From Nonomuraea gerenzanensis (GTDB lineage Bacteria; Actinomycetota; Actinomycetes; Streptosporangiales; Streptosporangiaceae): a stretch of DNA of 64,000 nucleotides. Of the stretch, positions 62,377 to 64,000 are shown piece by piece. The notes beneath the pieces are model-generated. The model saw nothing but the letters and a program-made list of their open reading frames with translations, was not told where the DNA came from and did not search any database. The position numbers were made by a program, and so were the translations under genes. The number at the start of each line of letters is the position of its first letter. Position 1 is the stretch's first letter. The stretch covers positions 434,001 through 498,000 of the forward strand of contig NZ_CP084058.1 in the NCBI RefSeq assembly GCF_020215645.1, written 5' to 3'.

Positions 62377-62403
62377 ACAGACGGTGTCTGGTTGTCTGAC
62401 AAT
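62362..62403 (+). promoter_or_regulatory. EamA-gntR promoter with paired GntR-type operators
   Basis: TTGTCTGACAA, a 5+1+5 perfect palindrome, occurs twice (62362-62372 and 62392-62402), 30 bp apart. It fits the GntR/FadR form T-x-GT-N-AC-x-A. A third inverted repeat CAGAC-GGT-GTCTG (62378-62390) lies between. A plausible -35 TAGACA (62374-62379) and -10 GACAAT (62398-62403) with an 18-base spacer place the second operator over the -10. The gntR gene is second in the operon, so autorepression is likely. Confidence 0.78.
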
Positions 62404-62410
62404 GAGGTCC

Positions 62411-63301
62411 ATGAGGAATGGACCGCTCGCCGTCGTGGGTGCCTCCGTGCTCTGGGGCACCGCGGGCACGGCCGGGTTGCTGATGTCCGCCGACTCCGTG
62501 GCGCTGGCCGCCGCCCGGCTGGTGATCGGCGGCGCGGCGCTGGCGTTGCTGGCCGGGCGCGACCTGCGTGCAGCCGTCAAGCCCGGGCTGCTGTTCGGGG
62601 CCGTGGCGGTGGCGGCGTACCAGCTCTGCTTCTTCGCGGCCGTCAGCCGCACGGGGGTGGCCATCGGCACGGTGGTCGCGATCGGCAGCGGGCCGGTCTT
62701 CACCGGGCTGCTGTCGTGGGTGCTGCACGGGCGCAGGCCGACGAGGCGGTGGAGCGCGGCCACCGCGGCGGCCATCTGCGGGTGCGCGGCGCTGATCGCG
62801 GGCGGCGGGACGGACGCGGGCACGCAGGTGGTGTCCGGGATCGCGCTGGCGCTGCTGGGCGGCCTGCTGTACGCCTTCTACGCCGTCATGGCGGCCCGGG
62901 CGATCGGCCAGGGCGGTCGGTCGAACGCGGTGATGGGCGTGATGTTCGGCGGCGCCGCGCTGATCATGGTGCCGGTGCTCGCCGTCAGCGGCGTCGGCTG
63001 GATCGGCGAGCCGCGGGCCCTGCTCGCCGTGCTCTACCTCGGGCTCGGCACCACGGCCCTGTCCTACTTCCTGTACGGCCGGGGCCTGCGCACCACCCCC
63101 GTGGCCACGGCCGCCACCCTGTCGCTGGCCGAGCCGGCCGTCGCGGCGCTGCTCGGCCTGGTGGTGCTGGGCGAGCGGCTGGCCCCGGTCTCGATCGCCG
63201 GGCTCGTGCTGCTGGGGCTGAGCCTGGCGGCGGTGGCCGTACCGGAAAGGGCGCAGCGAAGGGAGCGTACGCCGGAAAGGGAGCTAGAGTCGCAGCCGTG
63301 A
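62411..63301 (+). CDS. EamA-family (DMT) exporter
   Basis: 296 residues from ATG at 62411 (GACAAT -10 ends seven bases upstream); ATG at 62402 is an alternative. Ten membrane helices in two EamA halves, e.g. LAVVGASVLWGTAGTAGLLM, AYQLCFFAAVSRTGVAIGTV and LSLAEPAVAALLGLVVLGER. Members export amino acids, metabolites or drugs. It overlaps the gntR gene by four bases (GTGA). Confidence 0.9.
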   Translation: MRNGPLAVVGASVLWGTAGTAGLLMSADSVALAAARLVIGGAALALLAGRDLRAAVKPGLLFGAVAVAAYQLCFFAAVSRTGVAIGTVVAIGSGPVFTGLLSWVLHGRRPTRRWSAATAAAICGCAALIAGGGTDAGTQVVSGIALALLGGLLYAFYAVMAARAIGQGGRSNAVMGVMFGGAALIMVPVLAVSGVGWIGEPRALLAVLYLGLGTTALSYFLYGRGLRTTPVATAATLSLAEPAVAALLGLVVLGERLAPVSIAGLVLLGLSLAAVAVPERAQRRERTPERELESQP

Positions 63302-63942
63302 CGTTGCCGCTCAGACCCGTCTCCACCGTCGGCGCGCTCGCCGACGCCCTGCGCAGCAGGGTGCTGTCCGGCGAGATCCCGCCCGGCACCGCGCTGCCCG
63401 AGCAGGAGATCGCCGCCTCCTACGGCGTCGCCAGGCCGACCGTGCGGGAGGCGCTGGCGAGCCTGGTGCACGAGGGGCTGCTCAGGCGGGAGCGCAATCG
63501 CAGTGCCTATGTCCCGGAAGTGACGCTTTCGGACCTCGAAGATCTCATGTACGTCCGCCGCCCCCTGGAGGACCTCATGGCCAGGGCCGTGATCGGCCGC
63601 ACGGTGCCGGAGGCGGAGGCGGCGCTGCGCCGGATGGCCGCGTTGCCCGGCGAGGCGCCCTGGTCGGAGACCGTGGCCGAGCACATGGCGCTGCACCAGG
63701 CGCTCATCGAGGCCGTCGGCAGCCCGCGGCTGGAGCGGCTCTACGGCGTGCTGGCCGCGGAGACGCGGCTCGGCCTGGTGCGGCTGCGCGAGGTCTACCA
63801 GGACAGGGACGTGCTGGTGGCCGAGCACCGCGACCTGCTCGACGCGATCGCGAACGGCCCGGAGGAGGCCGCGCGGGCGGCGGTCGCCGCGCATCTCGGT
63901 CACTCCTGGGGCGGCGCGACGCGAGTCCATCGGCACCTTTGA
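63298..63942 (+). CDS. GntR-family regulator (FCD/FadR type)
   Basis: 214 residues from GTG at 63298. TAGAGT ends seven bases upstream, so an internal leaderless promoter may add to operon transcription. The winged helix is at about 10-75 (ADALRSRVLSGEIPPGTALP, EQEIAASYGVARPTVREALA, SLVHEGLLRRERN). The FCD-type helical ligand domain follows (DLEDLMYVRRPLEDLMARAV, AEHRDLLDAIANG). A metabolite of the exporter is the expected effector; this is inferred from the operon. Confidence 0.92.
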   Translation: MTLPLRPVSTVGALADALRSRVLSGEIPPGTALPEQEIAASYGVARPTVREALASLVHEGLLRRERNRSAYVPEVTLSDLEDLMYVRRPLEDLMARAVIGRTVPEAEAALRRMAALPGEAPWSETVAEHMALHQALIEAVGSPRLERLYGVLAAETRLGLVRLREVYQDRDVLVAEHRDLLDAIANGPEEAARAAVAAHLGHSWGGATRVHRHL

Positions 63943-63989
63943 GTGCGAACCCTTGCGGGACTGCCCCGTAACTCGCAAGAATCGCGCCC

Positions 63990-64000
63990 ATGCACGGCAA
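63990..64000 (+). CDS. Possible start of a further gene cut by the window edge
   Basis: ATG at 63990 (encoding M-H-G) is preceded by AAGAAT ending seven bases upstream, like other leaderless starts in the window. Only three codons are visible, so nothing can be said of the product. A weak CTTGCG/CGCAAG inverted repeat at 63951-63978 separates it from gntR. Confidence 0.25.

Overview
The window is high-GC actinomycete chromosome, most like a Streptosporangiales genome such as Nonomuraea (inference from gene content). The signs are developmental regulators of the BldN, RsbN and BldC types, a 14-gene nuo operon, a Rex redox regulator, menaquinone genes, XRE regulators of the DUF5753 and MmyB types, and many genes whose -10 box lies directly against the start codon (leaderless mRNAs).

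Layout. 1-2.2 kb: leftward bldN - rsbN-like - HAD phosphatase. 2.4-11.7 kb: a membrane protein with a fused monooxygenase-fold domain, a glutaredoxin-like gene, then rex-hemA-hemC-hemD-hemB with 4-base start/stop overlaps, a prim-pol-like protein and hemL. 11.7-17.8 kb: a 36-residue protein divergent from a LysR regulator, a histidine phosphatase, and the System II cytochrome c genes resA-ccdA-resB-ccsB. 17.9-22.9 kb: a lethal-factor-like metalloprotease, bldC, a secreted propeller, menG and hypothetical genes. 23.2-41.8 kb: an XRE regulator, then a Rex-operated operon of a menaquinone/geranylgeranyl reductase, nuoA-N and a polyprenyl diphosphate synthase.

42-64 kb is accessory. It holds decayed fragments (a frameshifted msrA 5' end, a frameshifted secreted protein, an XRE C-terminus), a WXG-like protein, acetyltransferases, regulator/transporter pairs with visible operators, a two-component system split by a pentanucleotide satellite, a complete IS5-type element with TTA target duplication, an esterase/TetR pair, a 982-residue propeller-solenoid protein, and an EamA exporter with a GntR regulator.

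How it fits together. Rex senses NADH/NAD+. Near-consensus Rex operators (TTGTGNANNNNTTCACAA) sit at the rex-hem promoter and before the reductase-nuo operon. Tetrapyrrole supply, complex I, menaquinone saturation and probably chain synthesis therefore look like one redox-controlled respiratory block, with cytochrome c assembly and menG nearby. The most novel items are the T-arm-like hairpin in the rex leader, the satellite between kinase and response regulator, the palindromic repeat array beside the IS, the propeller-solenoid protein, the protease, and the many leaderless starts. No CRISPR array, rRNA or complete tRNA gene was found.
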